A stretch of DNA of 64,000 nt from Herbaspirillum sp. GW103 (GCF_000261365.1 NZ_AJVC01000004.1:868001-932000); one strand, 5' to 3'. Positions 26,858 through 35,778 are shown, numbered from the stretch's first letter. Notes: generated by a model from the letters alone, not told the origin. Program-made: numbers and translations.

Positions 26858-26877
26858 GACTTGCTCATTTGGGCTAA
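26858..26877 (+). promoter_or_regulatory. regulatory element, copy B: GACTTGCTCATTTGGGCTAA
   Basis: Identical over 20 bases to copy A at 13366-13385 (opposite strand). A -10-like TATACA (26896-26901) or TACATT (26898-26903) lies 20 or 22 nt after GGGCT. It points to the aldehyde dehydrogenase gene, whose start is 124 bp downstream. Confidence 0.7.
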
Positions 26878-27001
26878 CTGCGGCGCCCTGCTCTCTATAC
26901 ATTCTGGCTCCATGCGGGCCCGTTTGCGTAACTTCCAGCCAGCGCATGGTGCAAGTGGCCGCATCCCGTATCCCTCGACAACCATCACAACGAGAATGAG
27001 C

Positions 27002-28456
27002 ATGTCTCTCCATCTTCAGCACTTTATTGCAGGCCAGGCCGCCGAGGCCTCCGATGGCCAGCGCATGAATCTGGTCAATCCCATCAACGAGGAAATCTAT
27101 GCCAGTGCCGCGCAAGGCACTGCCGAGGACGTGGCACGCGCCGTGGCGGCAGCCAAGGCACAGCTAGAAGGCGGCGCCTGGAGCAAGCTGTCGGGCCTGC
27201 AACGCGGTCAGTTGCTGCACAAGCTGGCCGCGCTGGTGGAGCGCGATACCGATCTGCTGGCCGACATGGATGCGCGCGCCATCGGCCGCTCGCCCATGGA
27301 ACCACGCATGATGGACCTGCCCAATGCCATCAGCCATCTGCGCGCCGCCGCAGGCTGGGCCAACCAGATGGAAGGTCGCACCATCCCCACCGCCGGTTAC
27401 ATGGGCAAGCCCACGCTGTCCTATACGGTGCGCGAACCGATCGGCGTGGTCGGCGCCATCCTGCCGTGGAATGCGCCCCTGATGATCACCAGCTGGAAGG
27501 TCGCAGCCTTGCTGGCAGCCGGCTGCACGGTGGTGATCAAGCCGGCCGAGGAGACCCCGCAATCGGCACTGCACCTGGCACGCCTGGCACAGGAAGCAGG
27601 CTTCCCGGATGGCGTCGTCAACGTCGTGACCGGTGATGGCAATCGCGTCGGCAAGGCCTTGTGCGAACACCCCGACGTGGCCAAGATCAGCTTCACCGGC
27701 AGCCCCGAAGCCGGCCGCGCCATCCTGCGCATCGCCGGTGAACAGTTCAAGCGCGTGACACTGGAACTGGGCGGCAAGAGCCCGCAGATCGTGTTCGACG
27801 ATGCGCCCTTCGAGGATGCGCTGTTCGGTTGCACCCTGGGCCTGTTCGTCAACCAGGGCCAGGTGTGCGCAGCCGGTTCGCGCATCCTGGTTCAGCGCAG
27901 TCTCGCGCAGCGTTTTGCCAAGGCGCTGGCCGAGGCGGCCGCCGGCATCACCGTGGGTGACCCCAGCCAGCCCGGCGTGCGCATGGGCCCGGTGGCCAAG
28001 AAGACGCAGTTCGAACGCGTGAACCGCTACATCCAGCAAGGCCTGGAGGAGGGCGCCACGCTGCTGGCCGGTGGCGTTTCGCGCCCTGAGCGCGGCTGGT
28101 TCGTGCAGCCCACCATCTTTGCCGATGCCAACAACGGCATGAGCATCGCCCGCGAAGAAATCTTCGGGCCGGTGGGCACCATCATCAGCTTCGATACCGA
28201 AGAAGAGGCCATCGCCCTGGCCAACGATTCGCGCTATGGCCTTGCTGCAACCGTCTGGACCGGCAACCTGGCACGCGCCCATCGGGTCGCCGCCGGGGTC
28301 AAGGTCGGCGCCATCGGCGTGAACTGCTGGAGCCCGCTGGATGCGAATCTGCCCTGGGGCGGCATCAAGGACAGCGGAATGGGTCGCGAAGGCGGCCTGG
28401 CCGGTGCGCTGGCCTATACCGAAGAGAAGACCGTGACAGTGCTACTGGCCTCCTGA
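27002..28456 (+). CDS. aldehyde dehydrogenase (NAD-dependent), betaine/phenylacetaldehyde-type branch
   Basis: 484 residues of the ALDH superfamily. Numbered from MSLHLQHFIAG, the landmarks are Asn157 in LPWNAPL, Lys180 in VVIKPAEETP, Glu255 in LELGGKSP and catalytic Cys289 in NQGQVCAAGSR, all intact. Two ATG codons six bases apart are possible (26996, 27002); the second has GAGA at normal spacing. The open frame extends to 26741, but that part covers the promoter with element B. It is divergent from the AraC regulator and convergent with the APC permease, and ends at a strong terminator. It probably oxidises the aldehyde made by a transaminase or decarboxylase of the same regulon. Confidence 0.9.
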   Translation: MSLHLQHFIAGQAAEASDGQRMNLVNPINEEIYASAAQGTAEDVARAVAAAKAQLEGGAWSKLSGLQRGQLLHKLAALVERDTDLLADMDARAIGRSPMEPRMMDLPNAISHLRAAAGWANQMEGRTIPTAGYMGKPTLSYTVREPIGVVGAILPWNAPLMITSWKVAALLAAGCTVVIKPAEETPQSALHLARLAQEAGFPDGVVNVVTGDGNRVGKALCEHPDVAKISFTGSPEAGRAILRIAGEQFKRVTLELGGKSPQIVFDDAPFEDALFGCTLGLFVNQGQVCAAGSRILVQRSLAQRFAKALAEAAAGITVGDPSQPGVRMGPVAKKTQFERVNRYIQQGLEEGATLLAGGVSRPERGWFVQPTIFADANNGMSIAREEIFGPVGTIISFDTEEEAIALANDSRYGLAATVWTGNLARAHRVAAGVKVGAIGVNCWSPLDANLPWGGIKDSGMGREGGLAGALAYTEEKTVTVLLAS

Positions 28457-28492
28457 GGCCGCGGCAACAAGGCAGCTTTCCGCAGAAGAAAT

Positions 28493-28525
28493 ACGCGGCG
28501 CAGCGCTCGCTGTGTCGCGTTTTTT
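28493..28525 (+). terminator. intrinsic terminator of the aldehyde dehydrogenase gene
   Basis: A 12-bp stem (ACGCGGCGCAGC with CGCGACACAGCG in complement, two G-T wobbles) with loop GCTC, followed directly by five T (28521-28525). Confidence 0.9.
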
Positions 28526-28549
28526 ACGTCTGAATTAACGTCTGAATTG
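28526..28549. repeat. 12-bp tandem duplication ACGTCTGAATTA/G
   Basis: ACGTCTGAATTA is followed immediately by ACGTCTGAATTG. The pair sits between the two convergent terminators of the aldehyde dehydrogenase and permease genes, followed by an 8-bp inverted repeat CGATACGG/CCGTATCG (28550-28557, 28577-28584). Confidence 0.7.
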
Positions 28550-28608
28550 CGATACGGTAAATTGAGACGTGTTTTTCCGTATCGACAAGCGCGAGCGAAA
28601 ATGAAACC

Positions 28609-28629
28609 GGACCTCGCAAAGCGAGGCCC
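28609..28629 (-). terminator. probable terminator of the APC permease gene
   Basis: CCTCGC and GCGAGG (28612-28626) form a short stem with a 3-nt loop, extended by GG/CC with one mismatch. On the minus strand it is followed by GGTTTCATTTT, a broken T tract, 35 bp past the stop. Confidence 0.6.
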
Positions 28630-28664
28630 GTTGAGCATCGAGCCCTTGCCGGCGACCCAGTACG

Positions 28665-30122
28665 CTACAGCTTGTGACTGCCCAGTGCAGCAAAACGCAA
28701 CGGTGCACAGCGGCGCAGGCGGGTCGCCAGCATCATGCCGATGACGATGGCCAGAGGAATCATTGAACACAGCGCATAGGACATGGACTTGCTGGCCCCG
28801 GTAAGTACATCGAAATGGAGGATGGCCGTACACAGGATATAGAGCAAGGCCACCAGGGAAAACGCCGGCAGGATGCGAACGCGCCAGGCGCTGGCACAGG
28901 CATCAGGATGCCGACGGAAGTAGCAGATCACCGCCGCCGAGGTCATGATCATCAGCAGCATCAAGCACAGTGCTGCGAGGCTGGAAAACCAGGCGAACAG
29001 ATGCAGGATGGGATTGGCGTCCAAGACCGCAAAGAGCGTCACCACCAGCGCCGCAATGGCACTCTGCAGGGCCGATCCCATGTGCGGGCTCTGGTGGGTC
29101 TTGTGAGTGGTCCCCAACAGCCGGTGCAGCAGGCCATCACGGCCAACAGCATAGAAGTAGCGCGCCGCCGAACTGTGGAAGGCCAGCAGGCCGGCATAGA
29201 TGCTGATGACGAAGAGGATGCGGATGATTGCCGTGAGACCGGCTCCGGCATAGTGGTCCGACATGACGTAGATGAAGGCGGTCGGGTCCTGCATATGCTC
29301 CAGCAGCTTGACCACCTTGTCGCTGCCAGCGCCGATGATTAGCGCCCACAGCGAGATGCCATAGAAGGCACCGATCAGCAGTACCGAGGTATAAGTGGCG
29401 ATGGGGATGGCACGCTTGGGATTCCTGGCTTCCTCACCGTAGATGGTCGTGGCTTCGAAACCAATGAAGGCGGCAAAGGCGAACAACAGGCCGATGGAAG
29501 GCGTGCCGCTCATGACATTGCCAGGCGCGAAGGAGTCGAGGTTGACGCCGTGGTCACCTCCTGCACGCAGGATACAGAAGTCCAGTACCAGCACCGCCAG
29601 GTACTCGGCCACCACCACTACCGCCAGCAGGCGTGCCGACAAGTCGATGTTGCGATAACCAAGCACGGCCACGCTCAGCATGGCCATGGCAGCATAAACC
29701 CACCATGCCAGTTGCAGACCGAAGACGTCGAACACGGTCGCCGACATCACCCCGCCGAACATGCCGTACAGGCCGATCTGCAGGATGTTGTAGGCGAACA
29801 TGGCCAGCACCCCGGCCACGCCACCGGCCATGCCGCCCAGGCCGGCGCTGGAAAAGGCATAGAAGCCGCCGGCATTGGTGACATGGCGCGCCATGGTGGT
29901 ATAACCCACCGAAAATGCCAGCAGCAGCAACAGGATCAGAAGCAGCAAGGCAGGCGTACCGGGGCCGTTGCCGAGCATGATGCCGATGGGAAATCCACCT
30001 GCGATCACGCTCAGTGGACTAGCGGCGGACACCACGAAGAAGATGATGAAACCGACGCCCAGGGCGTTTTTCCTCAAGGTGTTTTCTTCCTTGTCTTGCT
30101 TGCTGCAATCGAGCTGGCTCAT
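28665..30122 (-). CDS. APC family amino acid/amine permease
   Basis: 485 residues with about 12 hydrophobic helices. The first helix region, with VSAASPLSVIAGGFP, and the later AFIGFEATTIYGEEARNPKRAIP are typical of the amino acid-polyamine-organocation superfamily: proton-coupled uptake of amino acids or amines across the inner membrane. It carries its own promoter with element D about 150 bp upstream, linking it to the aminotransferase, aldehyde dehydrogenase and ThDP-led units. The likely role is import of the amine or amino acid consumed by that regulon. Exact substrate cannot be read. Confidence 0.9.
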   Translation of the reverse strand: MSQLDCSKQDKEENTLRKNALGVGFIIFFVVSAASPLSVIAGGFPIGIMLGNGPGTPALLLLILLLLLAFSVGYTTMARHVTNAGGFYAFSSAGLGGMAGGVAGVLAMFAYNILQIGLYGMFGGVMSATVFDVFGLQLAWWVYAAMAMLSVAVLGYRNIDLSARLLAVVVVAEYLAVLVLDFCILRAGGDHGVNLDSFAPGNVMSGTPSIGLLFAFAAFIGFEATTIYGEEARNPKRAIPIATYTSVLLIGAFYGISLWALIIGAGSDKVVKLLEHMQDPTAFIYVMSDHYAGAGLTAIIRILFVISIYAGLLAFHSSAARYFYAVGRDGLLHRLLGTTHKTHQSPHMGSALQSAIAALVVTLFAVLDANPILHLFAWFSSLAALCLMLLMIMTSAAVICYFRRHPDACASAWRVRILPAFSLVALLYILCTAILHFDVLTGASKSMSYALCSMIPLAIVIGMMLATRLRRCAPLRFAALGSHKL

Positions 30123-30266
30123 CGTACCCTTACCTTTTCTGAAAACACGTGTGTCTCGTCATCGCCGGGGCGGCGGACACGTTCCGGTCCTTGCGCAGCG
30201 GCATCTTCCGTGCCCGGTGGGCAGCGTGAGGGGTGATGGCATTCTAGAGAAGTGCGGCGTTTTTCT

Positions 30267-30285
30267 TTAACCCAAATTGGCAGTC
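30267..30285 (-). promoter_or_regulatory. regulatory element, copy D (degenerate)
   Basis: Minus strand GACTGCCAATTTGGGTTAA matches the 20-mer with one deletion and three substitutions. A -10, TAGAAT (30246-30241), lies exactly 22 nt after GGGTT. It points to the permease starting at 30122. I see no ordinary gene in the 382-bp gap 30123-30504; its right edge holds only the micro-ORF at 30458-30508. Confidence 0.55.
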
Positions 30286-30457
30286 AGGCTGGCGCCGGAC
30301 GGTACGATGACCTTGCCCTCTCCTGATGGATTGTAGGGGCCAGGAATGTGGGAAGGCTTGCAAAGGTGGGAGGAAATACGGCGACGCGACCTGCACTGTG
30401 GCAAGCCGGCCGCATTTGCTGACGAAGCGCTGACGGTGCGCTCCCGGGGGCAGAGAA

Positions 30458-30508
30458 TCAGCCTGCCAGGCGGCGTTCGATGATCTCGTAGGCGCGCGCG
30501 TACATCAT
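30458..30508 (-). CDS. possible 16-codon micro-ORF coupled to the RND gene
   Basis: The frame MMYARAYEIIERRLAG starts inside the stop codon of the RND gene (ATGA overlap) with AGGGGAGG just upstream. It could be a small coupled peptide, or the surviving start of a lost downstream gene such as an outer-membrane factor. No homology can be judged at this length. Confidence 0.25.
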   Translation of the reverse strand: MMYARAYEIIERRLAG

Positions 30509-33500
30509 GCCTCCCCTGCGTGCAGATCGCTACGGCGGCGCCCCGCCCCCGCCACCAGCACGAACAGCAAGGGCACGAACAGCACCGCCAGCAGCGTGGC
30601 GCTGATCATGCCGCCGAAGACGCCCGTGCCGATGGCACGCTGCGTCTCGGCGCTGGCGCCGGAGGCCAACATCAGCGGTACCACGCCCAGGGCAAAAGCC
30701 AGCGAGGTCATGAGGATGGGACGCAGCCGCAGCACCGCAGCCTTGACCGCCGCCTCCACCAGGCCGGCGCCTTCGACATGCAGCTGGCGCGCGAACTCGA
30801 CGATCAGGATGGCATTCTTCGCCGAGAGCCCGATGACGGTAATCATGCCGACCTTGAAGAAGACGTCATCGGGCATCTCCCGCAACATCACGGCCGCCAC
30901 CGCGCCGACCAGGCCCAGCGGCACCGCCAGCATGACCGACAGGGGAATGCGCCAGCTCTCATACAAGGCCGCCAGCACCAGAAACACCACCAGCATCGAC
31001 AAGGCCATGAGCATCGGCGCCTGCGCCGCCGACAGGCGTTCCTGCAGCGACTGCCCGGTCCATGCCACGGCAAAGCCGGGCGGCAACTGGCGGGCCAGAT
31101 GCTCCATCTCGGCCATGGCATCGCCACTGGCCACGCCCGCTGCGGCACTGCCGGAAATGCGCACCGCCGGGAAGCCCTGGTAGCGCTGCAATTGCGTAGG
31201 CACCACCTGCCAGGACGCCTGCACCAGCTCGGACAGCGGCACCATGCCGCCGCTCTGGTTGCGCACATGCAGCTTCATCACGTCCTCGATCTGCATACGG
31301 GAACGGGCCTGGGCCTGGATGATGACCTGCTGCATGCGACCGTCATTGGGGAAATCATTTACATAAAGAGAACCCACCGCCGCCGAGAGCGTGTCGCTGA
31401 TGCTGGCGAACGACACCCCGAGTGCGGCCGCCTTCTGGCGATCCACCTCAAGATGCAGGCTGGCGCCCGAAGGCAGGCCATCCGAATAGACGCCGGTGAG
31501 CTTGTCGCTGTTTGCAGCCAGCGCCAGCAGTTGCGCCTCGGCCGCCTTGAGCGCGACATATCCCTGATTGGCACGATCCTGCAGACGCATGGCAAAGCCG
31601 GAAGAATTGCCCAGTTCCTCGATGGCCGGTGGCAGCAGGCTCATCACCATGCCGTCCACGCCCTGCTCCATGGCCGCCTGCGCATGCTGGGCCTCGATCG
31701 CTGCGGTGGAACCCTTGCGCGCCTTCCAGTCCTTCAGTTCGGTGAAGGCCATCGCCGCATTGGGACCGGAACCGGAGAAACCGAAACCCAGCACTGACAG
31801 GTTGGCACCGATATCCTGGCGCGTTTTCAGATAGCGCTCGAACTGATCCACTGCGCGCGCGGTGCGCTCGGTGGTGGCATCGGCCGGCAGTTGGAAGCTG
31901 GTCATGAAATAGCCCTGATCTTCCTCCGGCAGGAAAGCCGAGGGCAGCGCCCGCAAACCCAGCACCAGCAACAGCGACAGCGCCCCATAGAGCAGCATCA
32001 TGCGCAGCCCGCGCGCGATCACGCGGCCCAGCAGCGATTCATAGCGGCGCGTCAGGCGTGCAAAGGCACGGTTGAAGGCTCCGAAGAAGCCGCGCTTGTC
32101 GTGATGGCCGGGGGCGACCGGTTTCAACAGCGTGGCGCAAAGGGCCGGTGTCAGGCTCAGCGCCAGGAAAGCCGAGAACAGGATCGATACCGCCATGGCC
32201 AGCGAGAACTGCCGGTAGATCACGCCCACCGATCCCCCGGCCAGCGCCATGGGAATGAAGACGGCGGTCAGCACCAGCGTGATGCCGATGATGGCACCGG
32301 TGATCTCCCCCATCGCCTTGATGGTGGCCTCGCGCGGACCCAGGCCCTCCTCGACCATGATGCGCTCGACGTTTTCCACCACCACGATGGCGTCATCGAC
32401 GATGATGCCGATGGCCAGCACCATTCCGAACATGGTCAGCACGTTGACCGAGTAGCCGGCCACCAGCATCACGGCCAGCGTGCCCAATAGCGCGATGGGC
32501 GCGACGATGGCCGGGATGACGGTATAGCGCACGTTCTGCAGGAACAGGTACATCACCAGGAACACCAGCACCATGGCCTCGATCAGGGTCTGCACCACTT
32601 TCTGGATCGAGATCTTGACGAAGGGGGCCGTGTTGTAAGGCAACGAGAACTGCATGCCCTGCGGCAGGCTGGGGCGCAGTTCTTCCATGCGTGCCTGGAT
32701 CGCCGCGGCCGTTCGTACCGCGTTGGCACCGGGCGAGAGCTGTACGGCGGCCACGCCCGCAGGCTTGCCGTCTTCACGGTTGGCGAAGGCATAGGATTGC
32801 GCCCCAAGTTCGACCCGGGCCACATCGCCCAGCAGCACGCGCGAACCATCGGGCTTGGCCTTGAGCACGATGGCAGCGAACTGGTCCGGTGACTGCAACT
32901 GTCCTTGTACTGTCAGGGGAACGGAGATCTGCTGGCCCGGTACAGTTGGTGTATCGCCCAGGCGTCCGGGAGCGATCTGTGCGTTCTGCTGGCTGATCGC
33001 TGTACTGATATCTGTTACGGACAGTCCGTAGGCATTGAGCTTGAAGGGATCGATCCAGATGCGCATGGCCTGCTCGGCACCGAACAGTTGCACACGCCCC
33101 ACGCCATCCACGCGGCGCAGTTCTTCGACGATGTTGCGGGCCAGATAATCGTTGAGACGAATTTCATCATAGCGGCCATCCGTCGAGGTCAGGCTGACCA
33201 TGAGCAGAAAGCCCGAGGCCGCCGACTCCACGCTCACGCCGTTCTGCCGCACCGCCTGTGGCAGGCGGGCTTCGATGGCCTTGAGCTTGTTCTGTACGTC
33301 GACCTGGGCCAGTTCCGGATCGGTACCCGGCTTGAAGGTCACGGTGATCTGGGCACTGCCCGAGGTGTCGGCCGAGGATTCGAAATAGAGCAGGTTCTTC
33401 ACGCCCGAGAGCTCGCGCTCGATCAGGCTGATGACGCCGTCGTTCATGGTCTGCGGCGTGGCGCCCGGATAGGTGGCATTGATTGTCACGCTGGGCGGGG

Positions 33501-33615
33501 CCACGGAGGGATAGCGGGCAATGGGCAACTGGCTCATGGCGATGACGCCGAAGAGCACGATGAACAGCGCGACCACCCAGGCAAAGACGGGGCGGTCGAT
33601 AAAGAAGCGAGGCAT
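30505..33615 (-). CDS. RND efflux permease, HAE1 family (AcrB/AcrD/MexB type)
   Basis: 1036 residues, the normal length for this family. The N-terminus MPRFFIDRPVFAWVVALFIV is diagnostic. The proton-relay Asp pair lies in GIIVDDAIVVVENVER (TM4), and LSAKNAILIVEFARQL is in TM10. It exports drugs or other amphiphiles as a trimer driven by protons. The start at 33615 has GGAG upstream; a longer open frame is rejected. It is unusual that no periplasmic adaptor or outer-membrane factor gene accompanies it; as with E. coli AcrD it may borrow these from another locus. It is divergent from a BaeSR-like two-component system, the probable regulator. Confidence 0.92.
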   Translation of the reverse strand: MPRFFIDRPVFAWVVALFIVLFGVIAMSQLPIARYPSVAPPSVTINATYPGATPQTMNDGVISLIERELSGVKNLLYFESSADTSGSAQITVTFKPGTDPELAQVDVQNKLKAIEARLPQAVRQNGVSVESAASGFLLMVSLTSTDGRYDEIRLNDYLARNIVEELRRVDGVGRVQLFGAEQAMRIWIDPFKLNAYGLSVTDISTAISQQNAQIAPGRLGDTPTVPGQQISVPLTVQGQLQSPDQFAAIVLKAKPDGSRVLLGDVARVELGAQSYAFANREDGKPAGVAAVQLSPGANAVRTAAAIQARMEELRPSLPQGMQFSLPYNTAPFVKISIQKVVQTLIEAMVLVFLVMYLFLQNVRYTVIPAIVAPIALLGTLAVMLVAGYSVNVLTMFGMVLAIGIIVDDAIVVVENVERIMVEEGLGPREATIKAMGEITGAIIGITLVLTAVFIPMALAGGSVGVIYRQFSLAMAVSILFSAFLALSLTPALCATLLKPVAPGHHDKRGFFGAFNRAFARLTRRYESLLGRVIARGLRMMLLYGALSLLLVLGLRALPSAFLPEEDQGYFMTSFQLPADATTERTARAVDQFERYLKTRQDIGANLSVLGFGFSGSGPNAAMAFTELKDWKARKGSTAAIEAQHAQAAMEQGVDGMVMSLLPPAIEELGNSSGFAMRLQDRANQGYVALKAAEAQLLALAANSDKLTGVYSDGLPSGASLHLEVDRQKAAALGVSFASISDTLSAAVGSLYVNDFPNDGRMQQVIIQAQARSRMQIEDVMKLHVRNQSGGMVPLSELVQASWQVVPTQLQRYQGFPAVRISGSAAAGVASGDAMAEMEHLARQLPPGFAVAWTGQSLQERLSAAQAPMLMALSMLVVFLVLAALYESWRIPLSVMLAVPLGLVGAVAAVMLREMPDDVFFKVGMITVIGLSAKNAILIVEFARQLHVEGAGLVEAAVKAAVLRLRPILMTSLAFALGVVPLMLASGASAETQRAIGTGVFGGMISATLLAVLFVPLLFVLVAGAGRRRSDLHAGEA

Positions 33616-33769
33616 GCAGGAACTCCATCGGGGGAAACACGCGAAGGACAGCACCTGTCGGTCACCCCTGGCATTTTTGCCGCGCGGGCTGCCCGACAGT
33701 ACAATCGCGAGCGAAGGCGGAGTCTGGGCCATGCGCGTGAGGTTTGCGCGGTACAACGATGGAGTTTTG

Positions 33770-34525
33770 ATGGAGAAGGCAAGAATGGCGGCAATCCAAC
33801 CGAAAGCCAGCGAGGCCGCACCGGCCACGGGCGCGCTGATCCTCATCGCCGAGGACGCACCCGAGATCGCCGACATCCTCGCCGCCTACCTGGCCCGCAG
33901 CGGCATGCGCAGCGTGCATGCCGCCGATGGCACGCGGGCGCTGGAACTGCATCTTTCGCTCAAGCCGGACCTGGTGCTGCTGGATATCCAGATGCCGCAG
34001 GTCAACGGCTGGCAGGTGCTGGCGCAGATCCGGCAGCGCGACAACACGCCGGTCATCCTGCTCACCGCGCTCGACCAGGACGTGGACAAGCTCACCGGCC
34101 TGCGCATCGGCGCCGATGATTACGTGGTCAAGCCCTTCAATCCGGCCGAGGTGGTGGCGCGCGTGGAAGCGGTGCTGCGACGCAGCCTGCCGCGCGAGGA
34201 AAGGGAAGACCGGCGCATCCTGCGGGTGCCGCCGTTCGTGATCGACTTCGAACAGCACGAGGTGGTGGCCGAGATCGATGGTGTGCGCCACACGCTGGTG
34301 CTGACGCTGACCGAATTCAAGCTGCTGGCGCAACTGGCGCGCGCCCCGCGCCGCGTGTTCAGCCGCGCTGAACTGCTGGCCACCTGCCTGCCCGAGGGCG
34401 ATACCCTGGAACGCACCGTGGACAGCCATGTCAGCAAGTTGCGCAAGAAACTGGAAGACCTGAACATTGGCGGCATTCCGGTGAGCATTCGCGGGGTCGG
34501 CTACCGCTTCCAGCAGGGCAGTTGA
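33770..34525 (+). CDS. OmpR/PhoB family response regulator (BaeR-like)
   Basis: 251 residues. The receiver domain (about 22-138) has the acidic pair at Glu28-Asp29, phospho-acceptor Asp72 in LVLLDIQMP, Thr99 and Lys121 in VVKPF. The C-terminal winged helix (about 155-248) has the OmpR-type recognition region DSHVSKLRKKLE and the ending RGVGYRF. GGAG five bases before ATG 33770 supports the start; an ATG five codons later is also possible. The gene overlaps the histidine kinase frame region and is divergent (154 bp) from the RND permease, which it likely controls. Confidence 0.9.
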   Translation: MEKARMAAIQPKASEAAPATGALILIAEDAPEIADILAAYLARSGMRSVHAADGTRALELHLSLKPDLVLLDIQMPQVNGWQVLAQIRQRDNTPVILLTALDQDVDKLTGLRIGADDYVVKPFNPAEVVARVEAVLRRSLPREEREDRRILRVPPFVIDFEQHEVVAEIDGVRHTLVLTLTEFKLLAQLARAPRRVFSRAELLATCLPEGDTLERTVDSHVSKLRKKLEDLNIGGIPVSIRGVGYRFQQGS

Positions 34526-34548
34526 GTGACATCGCAACGAGGCCAGCC

Positions 34549-35637
34549 ATGAAACCCGGCATCGATCTCCTGACGCTCTGGCGCGGCAAGGGCCTGGCGC
34601 GCCAGATCATCAGCTCCATCGCCATCCTGGCGCTGAGCATCATGCTCATGGTGCTGCTGGGCTCCTACGCCTTCTATTCGACTCTGTTCATCTTCCTGCC
34701 CACGGCGGCTTCGGCGCCGGATAGCTGGCTGCCCTCGCCGGTCGAATGGGGCTGGATCGTGGTGACCACGCTCATCGGCGTGGCCATCGCAGTGTGGGTA
34801 GCGATGCGCCTGTCGCGCCGTATCCTCACGCCCCTGAACTCGGTGGCCACCAGTCTGCGCCGGGTGGCGCAGGGCGACCTGGCCGCGCGCGCGGCGGCGG
34901 ACCGGCAACCGCTGGATGAAGCCTCGCAACTCATCAGCGACTTCAATGCCATGGCCGAACGCCTGGAGCGGGTACAGCAGGAACGCATCTTCTGGAACGC
35001 CGCCATCGCGCACGAGCTGCGCACCCCGGTGACGATTCTGCGCGGTCGTCTGCAGGGCCTGGCCGATGGCGTGTTCCAGCCCGATCCGGCACTCTTTGCC
35101 AGCCTGCTGGTGCAGGTGGAAGGACTGGGCCGGCTCATCGAGGACCTGCGCATCGTCGGTCTGGCCGAGAGCGGTCACCTGCGCATCCAGTTGCAGCAGA
35201 CCGATCTGCGCCAGGAAATCATGACGGTACTCAAGGCCTGCGAGTCGGCACTGCAAGAAAAGGGCTTCACCCTCACCCTCGACCTCCGTGCGCACGCCTC
35301 GCTCTGCGACCCGGTGCGCATTCGCCAGGCGCTGCTGGCGTTGCTGGAAAACGCCCTGCAACATGCCACCCCTGGCCCCCTGCGCATCACCACCTCGGAT
35401 CTGGATGGCCAGCACTGCCTGCAGGTGGAAGACAGCGGGCCGGGGCTGGCAGCCGCCGATGCCCAGCGCATCTTCGATGCCTTCCAGCGCGGGCCGCGCG
35501 AGGACCAGGTCGCCGCCAAAGGCAGCGGGCTGGGACTGGCGGTGGTCCGCGCCATTGCCAGCGCACATGGCGGCACGGCCGATTGCCTGGCCTCCTCCCT
35601 GGGCGGTGCCTGCTTCCGGTTGCGCTGGCCGAGATGA
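34549..35637 (+). CDS. sensor histidine kinase (BaeS-like)
   Basis: 362 residues. TM1 is about 20-45 and TM2 about 68-86, with only about 20 periplasmic residues between, so it probably senses the membrane rather than a soluble ligand. HAMP is about 88-145. The phospho-accepting His155 lies in AAIAHELRTPVTIL. The ATPase domain shows the N box LLENALQHA, G1 VEDSGPGL and G2 GSGLGLAVV. ATG 34549 has GAGG upstream; an in-frame TTG at 34522 would overlap the regulator stop. It is the partner of the preceding response regulator. Confidence 0.9.
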   Translation: MKPGIDLLTLWRGKGLARQIISSIAILALSIMLMVLLGSYAFYSTLFIFLPTAASAPDSWLPSPVEWGWIVVTTLIGVAIAVWVAMRLSRRILTPLNSVATSLRRVAQGDLAARAAADRQPLDEASQLISDFNAMAERLERVQQERIFWNAAIAHELRTPVTILRGRLQGLADGVFQPDPALFASLLVQVEGLGRLIEDLRIVGLAESGHLRIQLQQTDLRQEIMTVLKACESALQEKGFTLTLDLRAHASLCDPVRIRQALLALLENALQHATPGPLRITTSDLDGQHCLQVEDSGPGLAAADAQRIFDAFQRGPREDQVAAKGSGLGLAVVRAIASAHGGTADCLASSLGGACFRLRWPR

Positions 35638-35778
35638 AACGAGCGGTCGCGGAAAATCGCCAGAAGCTTCATCCTCGCGCAGACCGGGCGCCTGACCTGC
35701 CCGCATTGTCGGCACCTGCCTGAACGCTGCTTCATATCGCCCTCCAGCCCCCTCCCGGTGGGCACGGGCGCGGCCCCG

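Noticed and set aside
26741-27001. N-terminal extension of the aldehyde dehydrogenase up to 26741
   Set aside because: The translated stretch has no family similarity and contains the promoter with the 20-bp element; a start at 27002 has a usable ribosome binding site.
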